Position numbers and translations under genes: made by a program. The notes below the pieces were generated by a model, which was not told the origin of the DNA, searched no databases, and was given only the letters and a program-made list of their open reading frames with translations. Below, piece after piece: positions 27,174 to 36,374 of a stretch of 57,474 nucleotides of DNA. Source of the DNA: Candidatus Ruania gallistercoris (lineage in GTDB: Bacteria > Actinomycetota > Actinomycetes > Actinomycetales > Beutenbergiaceae); NCBI GenBank assembly GCA_019116305.1, contig DXBY01000153.1, positions 1 to 57,474 of the forward strand. The letters run 5' to 3'. Numbering within the stretch: position 1 is the first letter of the stretch; each line of letters opens with the position of its first letter.

Positions 27174-28172
27174 GTGGTGACACTGCGCTGGGGACTGATC
27201 GGACCGGGACGGATCGCGGAGAAAGTGGCTGCGGACTTCCCGCACGTGACCAACGGGCAGCTGACGGCGGTGGCCTCCCGCAGCCGGGAACGGGCGGAGG
27301 CGTTCGCCGACCAGCACGCGGCTCTGGCGGGCCACCCGGTCCGTGCCGTGGAGGGGTACGACGCGCTGCTCGCCGACCCGGAGATCGACGCGGTCTACAT
27401 CGCCACGCCGCACAGCGACCACGCCCGCCAGGCGATCGCCGCGATCCAGGCCGGCAAGGCGGTGTTGCTGGAGAAGTCGTTCACCGCCACGCTCGATGGC
27501 GCCCGGCGGGTCACCGAGGCAGCGCAAGCCCACGATGTGTTCGTGATGGAGGCGATGTGGACCCGGTTCCAGCCGGCGATCCAGCGCGCCAAGGAGTTGG
27601 TCGCCGACGGCGCGATCGGGCAGGTCCGGGCAGTGGCGGCCGATCTGGGGGTGCGCCGTGAGCTCGACCCGGAGGACCGGATGTTTGCCCTCGAGCTGGG
27701 CGGCGGCGCCCTGCTGGACCTGGGCGTGTACGTGGCCTCCTTCGCCCAGCACATCCTCGGGACCCCGGACCGGGTGCACGCCACCGGCTCGCTGGTGCCG
27801 GAGACCGGTGTGGATGCCGAGGCCGGGATCCTGCTCGGCTACCACGATGGGCGCAGTGCCACCCTGCAGGTCTCCTTCCACCTCCCGCTGCCGGGTAACG
27901 CCCGGATCTACGGCACCGACGGCTGGATCGACGTCCCGCCCCGGTTCCACCACCCGGACCGGATCGTGCTGCACCGCGCGGGCCAGGATCCGGTGACCGA
28001 GGAGCTTCCGCCACCCGGTGCGGGCTACGCCCTGGAGTTCATCGAGGTGGGCGAGTGCCTGCAGGCCGGGCGGCGGGAGAGCGCCACCATGCCGCTGTCG
28101 GACAGCCTCGCGGTGCAGGCGGTGCTGCAGCAGGCTGCCGACCAGCTCGGCGTCGCGCTGTACGACCGCTGA
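27174..28172 (+). CDS. Gfo/Idh/MocA family oxidoreductase
   Basis: RWGLIGPGRIAEKVAADF, VLLEKSFTA, GGGALLDLGVYVASF. Confidence 0.92.
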   Translation: MVTLRWGLIGPGRIAEKVAADFPHVTNGQLTAVASRSRERAEAFADQHAALAGHPVRAVEGYDALLADPEIDAVYIATPHSDHARQAIAAIQAGKAVLLEKSFTATLDGARRVTEAAQAHDVFVMEAMWTRFQPAIQRAKELVADGAIGQVRAVAADLGVRRELDPEDRMFALELGGGALLDLGVYVASFAQHILGTPDRVHATGSLVPETGVDAEAGILLGYHDGRSATLQVSFHLPLPGNARIYGTDGWIDVPPRFHHPDRIVLHRAGQDPVTEELPPPGAGYALEFIEVGECLQAGRRESATMPLSDSLAVQAVLQQAADQLGVALYDR

Positions 28173-28276
28173 GCAGGCTCCGTCCGCCTACCGGGGCTGA
28201 ATCCATTCACTCGTCACTCCCCGCGCCGACTCGTGCTCGCGGGTAACGATTCCGCAGCAGGGGTAACGAGGGCGCG

Positions 28277-28332
28277 GCAGGGTGAGGGAGGCGGGGTGAG
28301 GGAGGCAGGGTGCGCAGGGCAGGGTGCGCGGG
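28277..28332. repeat. Four tandem 14-bp G-rich repeats
   Basis: GCAGGGTGAGGGAG / GCGGGGTGAGGGAG / GCAGGGTGCGCAGG / GCAGGGTGCGCGGG read consecutively. Confidence 0.85.
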
Positions 28333-28344
28333 CAAACGTGGCGC

Positions 28345-29562
28345 TCAGCTGCGGTCGGCGGCCAGGAACTCGGTGAGGATCGCTCCCACCTGATCGTTCT
28401 CGATCAGGAACCCATCGTGACCGTGATCGCTCCGGAGCTCTCGATAGACACCGCCAGGGACGCCGTCGGCAATCCGGCGCGACTGCGACGGCGGGAACAA
28501 CCGGTCGGAATCCACGGCCAGCGCCAGGGTCCGGGCGCGGATCGAGGCCAACGCCTCCTCCACCCCGCCGCGGTCGCGGCCCAGGTCGTGGGTGAGCATC
28601 GACTCGGTGAGCGCCACGTAGGAGTTCGCATCGAATCGGCGGGACAGCTTGTCCGCGTGGTGGTCCAGGTAGGACTGCACCGCGAACCGGCCACCGCCAC
28701 CGAGCGGGTTCTCCCCGCCCTGCGGGATCCGGCCGAACCGTTCGTCCAGCTCGTGTGCACTGCGGTAGGTGGTGTGCGCGATCTGGCGGGCGATGCCCAG
28801 GCCCACGTGCGGTCCGTCCCCGTCGGCGGCGTCGTAGTAGTCGCCACCGCGGAACTTCGGGTCGGCCCGGATCGCTCCGAGCTGGGCGTGCGCCCACGCG
28901 ATCTGGTCGGCGGAGGTCTGCGCGGCGGTGGCGATCGCAGCGATCGCGGCCACGCGCTCCGGGGCGGAGACTGCCCACTCCAGCACCCGGTGCCCACCCA
29001 TCGAGGCCCCGATCACCAGCTGCCAGGTGCCTACGCCCAGGTGGTCGGCCAGCTCGAGCTCGGCGGCCACCTGGTCGCGCACGGTCACGTACGGGAACCT
29101 GCTGCCCCACGGGGTGCCGTTCGGCGCGGGGGAGGAGGGTCCGGTGCTGCCCTGACAGCCGCCGAGCACGTTCGGGGCCACCACGAAGTACTTCTCGGTG
29201 TCCAGCGGTAGGCCGGGGCCCACCAGGCTGGCCCACCAGCCGGCGGACGCGTGCCCGTCCTCGGCGTCCCCCACCACGTGGCTGTCCCCGGTGAGGGCGT
29301 GCAGGATCAGGATCGCGTTGTCCCCCGTGGGGCTCAGCTCACCCCAGGTCTCGTAGGCGAGGGTCACATTCGGCAGCTGGCCACCGGCCTCCAGGGGGAG
29401 CGGACCGAGTTCGACGAACTGCCGGTTGCCGACCGGGTGATCCTCGCGCCAGGCGCCGCTCGCGGGGACCGGGGTGGTGGGGATGTGCCGGCGCCGGGCA
29501 GGCCGGGTCGGCCGGACGACGCGTCCGGCCGACCTGAACTGGCGACTTGTCACGGGGTACAC
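28345..29562 (-). CDS. metX: homoserine O-acetyltransferase
   Basis: LAYETWGELSPTGDNAILILHALTGDSHV, GGCQGSTGP, GASMGGHRVLEW, FLIENDQVG. Confidence 0.95.
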   Translation of the reverse strand: MYPVTSRQFRSAGRVVRPTRPARRRHIPTTPVPASGAWREDHPVGNRQFVELGPLPLEAGGQLPNVTLAYETWGELSPTGDNAILILHALTGDSHVVGDAEDGHASAGWWASLVGPGLPLDTEKYFVVAPNVLGGCQGSTGPSSPAPNGTPWGSRFPYVTVRDQVAAELELADHLGVGTWQLVIGASMGGHRVLEWAVSAPERVAAIAAIATAAQTSADQIAWAHAQLGAIRADPKFRGGDYYDAADGDGPHVGLGIARQIAHTTYRSAHELDERFGRIPQGGENPLGGGGRFAVQSYLDHHADKLSRRFDANSYVALTESMLTHDLGRDRGGVEEALASIRARTLALAVDSDRLFPPSQSRRIADGVPGGVYRELRSDHGHDGFLIENDQVGAILTEFLAADRS

Positions 29563-29579
29563 GATAGGTGGTCCTTGCC

Positions 29580-30929
29580 TCAGGCGCTGACTGTCGTCTC
29601 CGCCGAGCCCTGCGTGGCGGCGTTCGCAGCAGCGAAACCCTTCTCCAGGTCGGCGATGATGTCGTCGATGTGCTCCAGTCCCACCGAGAGCCGCACCAGG
29701 CCCGGGGTGACGGCGCTCGCAGCCTGCTCCTCGGGGCTGAGCTGGGAGTGCGTGGTCGAGGCGGGGTGGATCACCAGGGAGCGGACGTCACCGATGTTGG
29801 CCACCAGGGAGTGCAGTTCCAGACTGTCGACAAACGCCTTCCCGGCCGCCAGGCCCCCGGCGATCTCGAACGCCAGCACGGCACCGGGCCCGGCCGGGGC
29901 GTACTTCTGCGCCAGCTGGTAGTAGGGGCTGGACGGCAGGCCGGCGTAGTTCACGGTGACGACGTCGGAGCGAGCCTCGAGCCATTCGGCCACCTTCTTC
30001 GCGTTCTCCACGTGCCGCTCCATCCGCAGGGAGAGTGTCTCCAGGCCCTGCAGCAGCAGGAAGGAGTTGAACGGCGAGGCCGCCGGGCCGAGGTCGCGCA
30101 GCAGCTGCACCCGAGCCTTGAGGATGAAGGACAGGTTCACCCCGAACGCGCCGCCCTCGCCCAAGTCCCGGGCGTAGACCAGGCCGTGGTAGCTGGGGTC
30201 GGGCTGGTTGTAGTTCGGGAACTTCTCCGGGTAGTCGGCGTAGTTGAACGAACCCGCGTCCACGATCGCGCCGCCGATGGAGGTGCCGTGCCCGCCCAGG
30301 TACTTGGTGGTGGAGTGGACCACCACGTCTGCCCCGTGCTCCAGGGGGCGCACCAGATAGGGCGTGGCCACGGTGTTGTCCACGATCAGCGGCACACCGA
30401 TCTCGTGGGCGACGGCGGAGATCGCCTGGATGTCGAGGACGTCACCCTTGGGGTTGGGGATGGTCTCGCCGAAGAACAACTTGGTGTTTTCCTGCGCGGC
30501 CGCGCGCCAGGACTCCGGGTCGTCGGGGTTCTCCACGAAGGTGACCGACAGGCCGAGCTTGGGCAGGGTGTAGTGCAGCAGGTTGTAGGTGCCGCCGTAC
30601 AGGGACGGGCTGGCGACCACATGGTCTCCGGCCTCGGCGACGTTCAGGATCGCAAGCGTCTCGGCGGCCTGACCGGAGGCGACCACCAGGGCGCCCACGC
30701 CGCCTTCGAGTGAGGCGAGCCGGTCCTCGACGACGCCGTTGGTGGGGTTGTTCAGCCGGGTGTAGATCGGGCCCAGCTCGGCGAGGGCGAACCGCTTGCC
30801 CGCCTCGTCGGTGTCCTTGAACACGTAGGAGGTGGTCTGGTGGATCGGCACGGCGCGTGAGCCGGTGTCGGCGTCCGGGGCCTGGCCGGCGTGGATCTGT
30901 CGGGTATCGAAGTGCCAGTTCTCGCTCAT
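29580..30929 (-). CDS. metY: O-acetylhomoserine aminocarboxypropyltransferase/cysteine synthase
   Basis: Cys/Met metabolism PLP enzyme: HSTTKYLGGHGTSIGG (PLP lysine), TRLNNPT, SVGLEHIDDIIADL. Confidence 0.95.
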   Translation of the reverse strand: MSENWHFDTRQIHAGQAPDADTGSRAVPIHQTTSYVFKDTDEAGKRFALAELGPIYTRLNNPTNGVVEDRLASLEGGVGALVVASGQAAETLAILNVAEAGDHVVASPSLYGGTYNLLHYTLPKLGLSVTFVENPDDPESWRAAAQENTKLFFGETIPNPKGDVLDIQAISAVAHEIGVPLIVDNTVATPYLVRPLEHGADVVVHSTTKYLGGHGTSIGGAIVDAGSFNYADYPEKFPNYNQPDPSYHGLVYARDLGEGGAFGVNLSFILKARVQLLRDLGPAASPFNSFLLLQGLETLSLRMERHVENAKKVAEWLEARSDVVTVNYAGLPSSPYYQLAQKYAPAGPGAVLAFEIAGGLAAGKAFVDSLELHSLVANIGDVRSLVIHPASTTHSQLSPEEQAASAVTPGLVRLSVGLEHIDDIIADLEKGFAAANAATQGSAETTVSA

Positions 30930-30983
30930 CACGGTCTCTCTTCTAGGTGTAGACCCGGGATAGCTGGCTCGACATGCGCCGAA

Positions 30984-31008
30984 CCGACCATCCCGGTGGG
31001 GTGGTCGG
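30984..31008 (-). promoter_or_regulatory. Strong hairpin in the metY 5' leader
   Basis: Minus strand CCGACCAcCCCaccGGGaTGGTCGG: 10 bp with one mismatch and a 3-nt loop. Confidence 0.5.
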
Positions 31009-31269
31009 TGCACGTCGGCCCGTCGGCGCGGGTTCCCGAAGGGGCCTCACCGCGCGGAGGGCATGCCGAACGTGCGCATCAGCGACACATTCGGCAGAAC
31101 ATGTGGCTCACAGTACGTGCATGATCAGGTTCCGGATAGCCTGTCTCGCACTGTGGACAAGGGTGGGTGCTCAACTGTCCTGCCGCTGAGCCGTCTGTTC
31201 TGCAGGGTGTGTGAGCCCAGCACCCTGCACAGCTGACGGTTAGGGGTGGCGGTGAGCGCGTTCGCCCTC

Positions 31270-31289
31270 TTGACAAATAATTTTGTCAA
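31270..31289. promoter_or_regulatory. Operator palindrome upstream of ArsR-family gene
   Basis: TTGACAAA-TAAT-TTTGTCAA, perfect 8-bp arms, left arm contains a consensus -35 TTGACA. Confidence 0.7.
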
Positions 31290-31304
31290 AGGTTTCATGG
31301 CCGC

Positions 31305-31925
31305 ATGCAAGACATGCAGATCGTGACCGACCCACAGGCCGCTGCGCTGTTGCTGGACCCCGTGCGGCGTCAGTTGCTCGCCGCGGCCCGGGAACCGGCG
31401 TCGGCGGCACAGCTCGCGCAGTGCGTGGGCCTGAGTCGGCAGAAGGTGAACTACCACGTGCGAGCGCTGGAGCAGCGTGGGCTGCTGGAGCAGGTCGAGG
31501 AGCGCCGGTGGGGTGGGATCACCGAACGTCTGCTGACGGCAACGGCGGTCTCCTACGTGGTCTCGCCGGACGCCCTCGGCGAGGTCACCGCCGATCCGCG
31601 GAAGGTGACGGACCGGCTCTCGGCCCAGTACCTCGTCGCACTGGCGGCGCGCGCAGTGCGCGAGGTCGGCGAGTTGCTGCGTCGTGCCGCAGCGGAGGGC
31701 AAGCAGGTGGCCACGCTGTCGCTGGACTCGGTGGTCCGCTTCCGGTCTGCCGAGGAACGAGCACAGTTCGCCGAGGAGCTCGGCGCGGCCGTGCGCTCGC
31801 TGGTCGCCCGCTACCACGCACCCGAGGATCCTGCCGGCCGCGAGCACCGATTCGTGATCGCGGTCCATCCGGTCCCACCCACCACCGTGTCCGAGACACC
31901 GGACGAACAGGAGGAGCAGAGATGA
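31305..31925 (+). CDS. ArsR-type helix-turn-helix transcriptional regulator
   Basis: LLDPVRRQLLAAAREPASAAQLAQCVGLSRQKVNYHVRALEQRGLLE winged HTH. Confidence 0.88.
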   Translation: MQDMQIVTDPQAAALLLDPVRRQLLAAAREPASAAQLAQCVGLSRQKVNYHVRALEQRGLLEQVEERRWGGITERLLTATAVSYVVSPDALGEVTADPRKVTDRLSAQYLVALAARAVREVGELLRRAAAEGKQVATLSLDSVVRFRSAEERAQFAEELGAAVRSLVARYHAPEDPAGREHRFVIAVHPVPPTTVSETPDEQEEQR

Positions 31926-32377
31926 ATGAGGACCCGGATATGAAGCCCCGCATCATCGATCTGGAGATCGAGGTGCCGGGAACTCCGGAGCAGGTCTGGG
32001 ACGCGATCGCCACCGGTCCGGGCGTCTCTGCCTGGATGCACCCGACGCAGATCGAGGAGCGCGTCGGCGGGCGGTACGCCTTCGACATGCGGCTCGGTGC
32101 CGGGCGCAATGAGAGTGGTCACGTCACCGACTATGACCGTCCGCATCGATTCGCCACCGCCGGTGTGCGCTGGGAACCGCAGGGCGAGGCGCCCGCGGCA
32201 ACGCTCGCCACCGAGTGGTTGATCGAGAACCGCGTCGGCGACATCTGCACAGTGCGGATGGTGATGAGCGGCTTCGGCACCGGCGACGTCTGGGACGAGG
32301 AGATCGACGGTATGGCCGCAGGGATGCGCCAGGCGCTGGAGGCGCTGCGCAGCTACCTGCAGGGGGTTGTGGGTTGA
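31922..32377 (+). CDS. SRPBCC/AHSA1 domain protein
   Basis: IEVPGTPEQVWDAIATGPGVSAWMHPT; ATGA overlap with the ArsR-family gene. Confidence 0.88.
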   Translation: MNEDPDMKPRIIDLEIEVPGTPEQVWDAIATGPGVSAWMHPTQIEERVGGRYAFDMRLGAGRNESGHVTDYDRPHRFATAGVRWEPQGEAPAATLATEWLIENRVGDICTVRMVMSGFGTGDVWDEEIDGMAAGMRQALEALRSYLQGVVG

Positions 32378-32466
32378 CCACGGCGTACCGGGCGACCGGC
32401 AGGGACGGCGCTCAGCGCGGACAGGACAAGGACGGGCAGTACAAGCACGCGAGGGGATGAAATCAG

Positions 32467-33270
32467 ATGTTGCTCGAGAACAAGGTGGCAGTGGTGTACG
32501 GGGCCGGTGGGGCCGTCGGTAGTGCCGTCGCACGGACATTTGTCCGCGAGGGGGCTGAGGTTTTCCTCGCGGGTCGGACGAGAGCGAAGCTGGAGCACAC
32601 TGCCGAGGCGGTCGAAGCAGCGGGGCGACGTGCCCGGGTGGCGACCGTCGACGCGCTGGATGAAGACGATGTCGACAACCACCTGGAGTCTGTGCTGGAA
32701 GCGGCGGGCCGGGTCGACATCAGTGTCAATGCCGTCGGCTTCGACAATGGTGAGCAGGGCGTCGCGCTCACCAGCCTGACCGCCGACGCCTACTCTCAGC
32801 CGATCGCTGAGTACACGCGGACCCACTTCGTCACCGCGAAGGCGGCGGCCGGGCACATGACGGCACGAGGGCACGGGGTGATCCTGACCGTGTCCAACCC
32901 GATGGCCCAGGCTCCGGCGGCCCTGTCCGGCTGCTTCGGCCAGTACGGAGCCGCCGTCGAGAATCTCACCACCCAGCTCGCCGCCGAGCTCGGCCGGGAC
33001 GGTGTGCGCGCACTCTGCCTGCGCCCGAACGGCATGCCCGACTCCGCGCGGGACCATGACGGTGCACCGGGGCGGATGTGGCGTCGGGCGGCGCAGCGGT
33101 TCGGCATCGGCATCGACGAGCTGCTCGAGACGATCGGGGGCGGCACGCTGAGCGGCGAGCCGGTCACCACTGAGGATGTCGCTGAGACCGCGGCATTCGT
33201 GGCATCGGACCGAGCCAAGGGGCTGACGGGCACGGTTATCAATGTCACTGGAGGTGCAGTGGCGGACTGA
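32467..33270 (+). CDS. SDR family oxidoreductase, atypical
   Basis: VAVVYGAGGAVGSAVARTFVREGAEVFLAGR Rossmann start; C-terminal GTVINVTGG; canonical YxxxK not conserved. Confidence 0.85.
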   Translation: MLLENKVAVVYGAGGAVGSAVARTFVREGAEVFLAGRTRAKLEHTAEAVEAAGRRARVATVDALDEDDVDNHLESVLEAAGRVDISVNAVGFDNGEQGVALTSLTADAYSQPIAEYTRTHFVTAKAAAGHMTARGHGVILTVSNPMAQAPAALSGCFGQYGAAVENLTTQLAAELGRDGVRALCLRPNGMPDSARDHDGAPGRMWRRAAQRFGIGIDELLETIGGGTLSGEPVTTEDVAETAAFVASDRAKGLTGTVINVTGGAVAD

Positions 33271-33343
33271 CGACGGTCTGCTGCCGCGACCAACACCTTG
33301 CACCATTGCCGGCTCGCTGCGGGCCGGTATGTGACAGATGTGA

Positions 33344-33396
33344 ATTTTGTGAATCAAGGGGCTGGTGTTCACAAAATCTGCAAGTTCGAGTACGTT
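33344..33396 (+). promoter_or_regulatory. Promoter with overlapping inverted repeat upstream of NlpC/P60 gene
   Basis: ATTTTGTGAA (33344-33353) / TTCACAAAAT (33368-33377); TTCACA (33368-33373) as -35, 17 nt, TACGTT (33391-33396) as -10. Confidence 0.5.
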
Positions 33397-33514
33397 GGGG
33401 CGCGGTTGATCGTCAACGTCAATGCGACACGCCGAGGTTGTCTCGCTTTGATGACGGCGGAGGGCCCGTTGCGCAGATGCGCAGCAGTGTCGTTCAGGAC
33501 GAGGAGCAGATTCG

Positions 33515-34999
33515 GTGGTGACCCGGACCAAGTGGCGCAGCGCACTGGCTGCGCTGGCCGCAGGTGTGCTGGCTGGCACGTTGTCGGCGGCACCCGCGCA
33601 CGCCGATCCGGACTACCCCAGCGAGGACGACATCGCCCAGGCCGAACAGGCCGAGCAGTCCACCGCCGACCAGGTTCGGGCGATCGAGGTCCAGCTCGCG
33701 GCGAACAGCGCGGAGCTGGAACAGGCACGCGTGGACGCTTCAGTGGCGGCGGAGGCCTACAACCAGGCATCGGTCGAGCTGGAGCAGGCCCAGGCCGATG
33801 CTGACCAGGCCGCCGAAGCTGCTGAGCAGGCGGATGCAGACGTGCTCGCGGCGGAGCAGCAGGTGGCCCAGATCGCCATGGCCTCCTATCGCAACAACGG
33901 CGAGGTCCAGCAGCTGTCGATGTTCTTCAGCGCCGACGACTTCGACCAGGCGCTGGATCGGGCAACCCTGTTCCAAATGATCGGCTCCGATGCCGATGAC
34001 GCCCATCAGCGCCTCGACGCCGCCGAACGGGTAGCACAGGTGATGCACCAGCGTGCGGACGAGGCCGTAGCCGACGCTGAAGCGGCCGCATCGGCTCGCC
34101 AGGAAGCGTCCCAGAACGCCGATGCGGCAGCACTGGCAGCACAGAACACCATGGAGAGCACCGCCAGTGAGCGTGAGGCGATGCTCACCGAACTGGCCGA
34201 CCTGCGCCAGACCACTGTGGAGCTCGAGGAGGAGCGCCAGGCCGGGATCGAGGCCGAGCGGCGGGAGCGGGAGAACGCGGCAGCCGCCGCGGAGCTCGAG
34301 GCGCAGGCGGAGCGGGAGGCGGCCGCAGAAGCGGCACAGGCACAGGAGGAGGCCGCTGCTACAAGCTCGAGCGAGCGGGACGACTCCTCGAGCCGGTCGA
34401 GCGACCGGACCGAGCGGCCCAGCAGCAGCGACTCCGAGTCGAGCAACAGTTCCGGTGGGAGCAACTCCACGGGGAACAGTTCGGGCTCGTCCGGCAGCGG
34501 CGGTTCCGGCGGGAGTAACTCCGGTTCTTCCGGGAGTGGCGGCTCTGGCGGGAGTGACTCCGGTTCGTCCGGGAGCGGGGGCTCCGGTGGTAGCGACTCC
34601 GGTTCCTCCGGGAGTGGCGGCTCCAGCGCACCCTCGAGCGTGGGCCGGGCGGCGCTGGACTGGGCGATGACCCAGATTGGCAAGCCCTACATCTGGGGTG
34701 CGACCGGGCCGAACGGGTACGACTGCTCCGGCCTGACCATGCGTGCCTTCCAGAACGCCGGCGTGAACCTGCCGCGCACCACCGGGGCGCAGTACGCAGC
34801 CACCTCCCGGGTCCCGGTCGGCGACATGCGCCCAGGCGACCTGATCTTCTACTCCCGCAACGGTTCGGCCTCCGGGATCTACCACGTGGCCATCTACGCC
34901 GGGAACGGGATGCGGGTGCATGCACCGTCGCCCGGCAGCAGCGTGGAGCACGTGCCGATCTGGTGGAGCAACGTGCTCCCCTACGCCGGGCGCGTCTGA
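33515..34999 (+). CDS. secreted C40 (NlpC/P60) peptidoglycan endopeptidase with coiled-coil N-terminus
   Basis: Signal peptide, Ala/Glu/Gln coiled coil, YDCSGLTMRAFQNAGVNLPRTTGAQY, GDLIFYSRNG, YHVAIYAGNGMRVHAP. Confidence 0.93.
   Translation: MVTRTKWRSALAALAAGVLAGTLSAAPAHADPDYPSEDDIAQAEQAEQSTADQVRAIEVQLAANSAELEQARVDASVAAEAYNQASVELEQAQADADQAAEAAEQADADVLAAEQQVAQIAMASYRNNGEVQQLSMFFSADDFDQALDRATLFQMIGSDADDAHQRLDAAERVAQVMHQRADEAVADAEAAASARQEASQNADAAALAAQNTMESTASEREAMLTELADLRQTTVELEEERQAGIEAERRERENAAAAAELEAQAEREAAAEAAQAQEEAAATSSSERDDSSSRSSDRTERPSSSDSESSNSSGGSNSTGNSSGSSGSGGSGGSNSGSSGSGGSGGSDSGSSGSGGSGGSDSGSSGSGGSSAPSSVGRAALDWAMTQIGKPYIWGATGPNGYDCSGLTMRAFQNAGVNLPRTTGAQYAATSRVPVGDMRPGDLIFYSRNGSASGIYHVAIYAGNGMRVHAPSPGSSVEHVPIWWSNVLPYAGRV
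34481..34636 (+). repeat. 39-bp in-frame tandem repeats encoding SGSSGSGGSGGS(N/D)
   Basis: Three full units and one degenerate unit, starting at 34481, 34520, 34559 and 34598. Confidence 0.85.
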
Positions 35000-35094
35000 T
35001 CACGCCGCGCGTCTGATCACGCCGCGCGTCTGACCACGGGCCACGGCCTGTGACCGTCACTGACCGCTGCCGCTGCTCGCGGCGGCGGTCGGAC

Positions 35095-35640
35095 TCAGCC
35101 GCGCAATGAGTAGGTGAGCACGGCATTGCCGGCGGAGGTCACAGTGTGCTCCACCAGGCGCAGCCGGGTCACCGGTACCGTGTCGTCGAACAGCCGGCGG
35201 CCCTGACCCACAGCCGGGTGCACGGTCAGCGTGAGGGTATCCACCACCCCGGCCAGGAACAGGGACCGCACAGTCTCGATCCCACCGGCGACCACGATCC
35301 CACCCTGCCCGGAACCGGCGAGATCGCGCACGTAGGCCACCGGATCGCCGTCGATCGCGGCACTGTTCCACCCCAGGTCGCCGCTCCCGGCAGAGGTGAG
35401 CACATGCTTGCGAGCGGGATTGATGAACGCCGCGAACGGATCGCCGTCGGCATGCGGCGGCCAGTATTCGCTCCACTCCTCCCAGAGCGTGCGGCCGATC
35501 ACCACATCGGTCACCCCGGCCAACGAGGCGCCCATCAACTGCCCCTCCTCGGGGCCGAAGGCATCGAACTGGAACGTATCCGGGGCCTCGACCACCCCGT
35601 TGACGGCGCAGAAGAGGTGGGCGGAGACGGTGCGGGCCAT
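35095..35640 (-). CDS. dihydrofolate reductase family protein (RibD C-terminal-like)
   Basis: MARTVSAHLFCAVNGVVEAP, VVIGRTLWEEWSEYWP, GGIETVRSLFLAGVVDTLTLTVHPAVGQGRRLF. Confidence 0.88.
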   Translation of the reverse strand: MARTVSAHLFCAVNGVVEAPDTFQFDAFGPEEGQLMGASLAGVTDVVIGRTLWEEWSEYWPPHADGDPFAAFINPARKHVLTSAGSGDLGWNSAAIDGDPVAYVRDLAGSGQGGIVVAGGIETVRSLFLAGVVDTLTLTVHPAVGQGRRLFDDTVPVTRLRLVEHTVTSAGNAVLTYSLRG

Positions 35641-35766
35641 GGCGGGTCCTTTCCTCGACGGGAACGGCACCGGGGTGGTGCCGTCACTCCTAGAACGCTT
35701 CGCCCGGCCCGAACTCATCGGTGCCGGGACGCCTCCGGTGCCCTCGAACTGGTCCGCCGTGTCCGG

Positions 35767-36282
35767 TCAGTGCCCGATATGCGGCTGTGGGTGGGTGTAC
35801 CCGGTCTCCTCGGCGCGCTGGAAGGAGCGACGGATCTCCTCCTCAGCGGCCTCCCGGTCCACCCAGTGCGCGCCTTCGACCGACTTGCCCGGCTCCAGGT
35901 CCTTGTACACCTCGAAGAAGTGTTGGATCTCCAACCGGTGGAACTCGGAGACGTCATCGATATCGCTGCGCCAGCTGGCCCGCTGGTCCCCGACCGGTAC
36001 GCAGAGCACCTTGTCGTCACCGCCGGCCTCGTCGCGCATCCGGAACATGCCCAGGGCACGACACCGGATCAGGCAACCCGGGAACGTGGGCTCCTCGAGC
36101 AGTACCAGGGCATCCAGCGGGTCGTTGTCCTCACCGAGGGTGCCGTCGATGTAACCGTAGTCGTCCGGGTAACGGGTCGAGGTGAACAGCATCCGGTCAA
36201 GACGGATCCGACCGGTCTCGTGGTCCACCTCGTACTTGTTCCGCTGACCTTTGGGGATCTCGATGGTGACGTCGAATTCCAC
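35767..36282 (-). CDS. ppa: inorganic pyrophosphatase
   Basis: [48 protein letters not shown] start. Confidence 0.95.
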   Translation of the reverse strand: MEFDVTIEIPKGQRNKYEVDHETGRIRLDRMLFTSTRYPDDYGYIDGTLGEDNDPLDALVLLEEPTFPGCLIRCRALGMFRMRDEAGGDDKVLCVPVGDQRASWRSDIDDVSEFHRLEIQHFFEVYKDLEPGKSVEGAHWVDREAAEEEIRRSFQRAEETGYTHPQPHIGH

Positions 36283-36374
36283 AGCCTGTCTCTTCTCACT
36301 TCGCCGATGTGCTACCCCTAGTGTGGCGTACGGCGGGCCGATCCGGGTGAGCCCGCGGAGACGAAGGGCAAAGT

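Noticed and set aside
28277-28332. CRISPR-like array from tandem repeats
   Set aside because: Units are 14 bp and contiguous with no spacers; a tandem repeat, not CRISPR.
30930-31120. Canonical SAM-IV riboswitch upstream of metY
   Set aside because: Some similar strings (CCCTCCGCGCGGTGAGGCCCC) but the conserved core and pseudoknot elements could not be aligned by eye; kept only as an unexplained structured leader.
33301-33514. c-di-AMP (ydaO/yuaA) riboswitch in the leader of the NlpC/P60 gene, as known for some actinobacterial wall hydrolases
   Set aside because: Conserved motif cores not recognisable; inverted repeat plus promoter explains the region better. cmsearch would be decisive.
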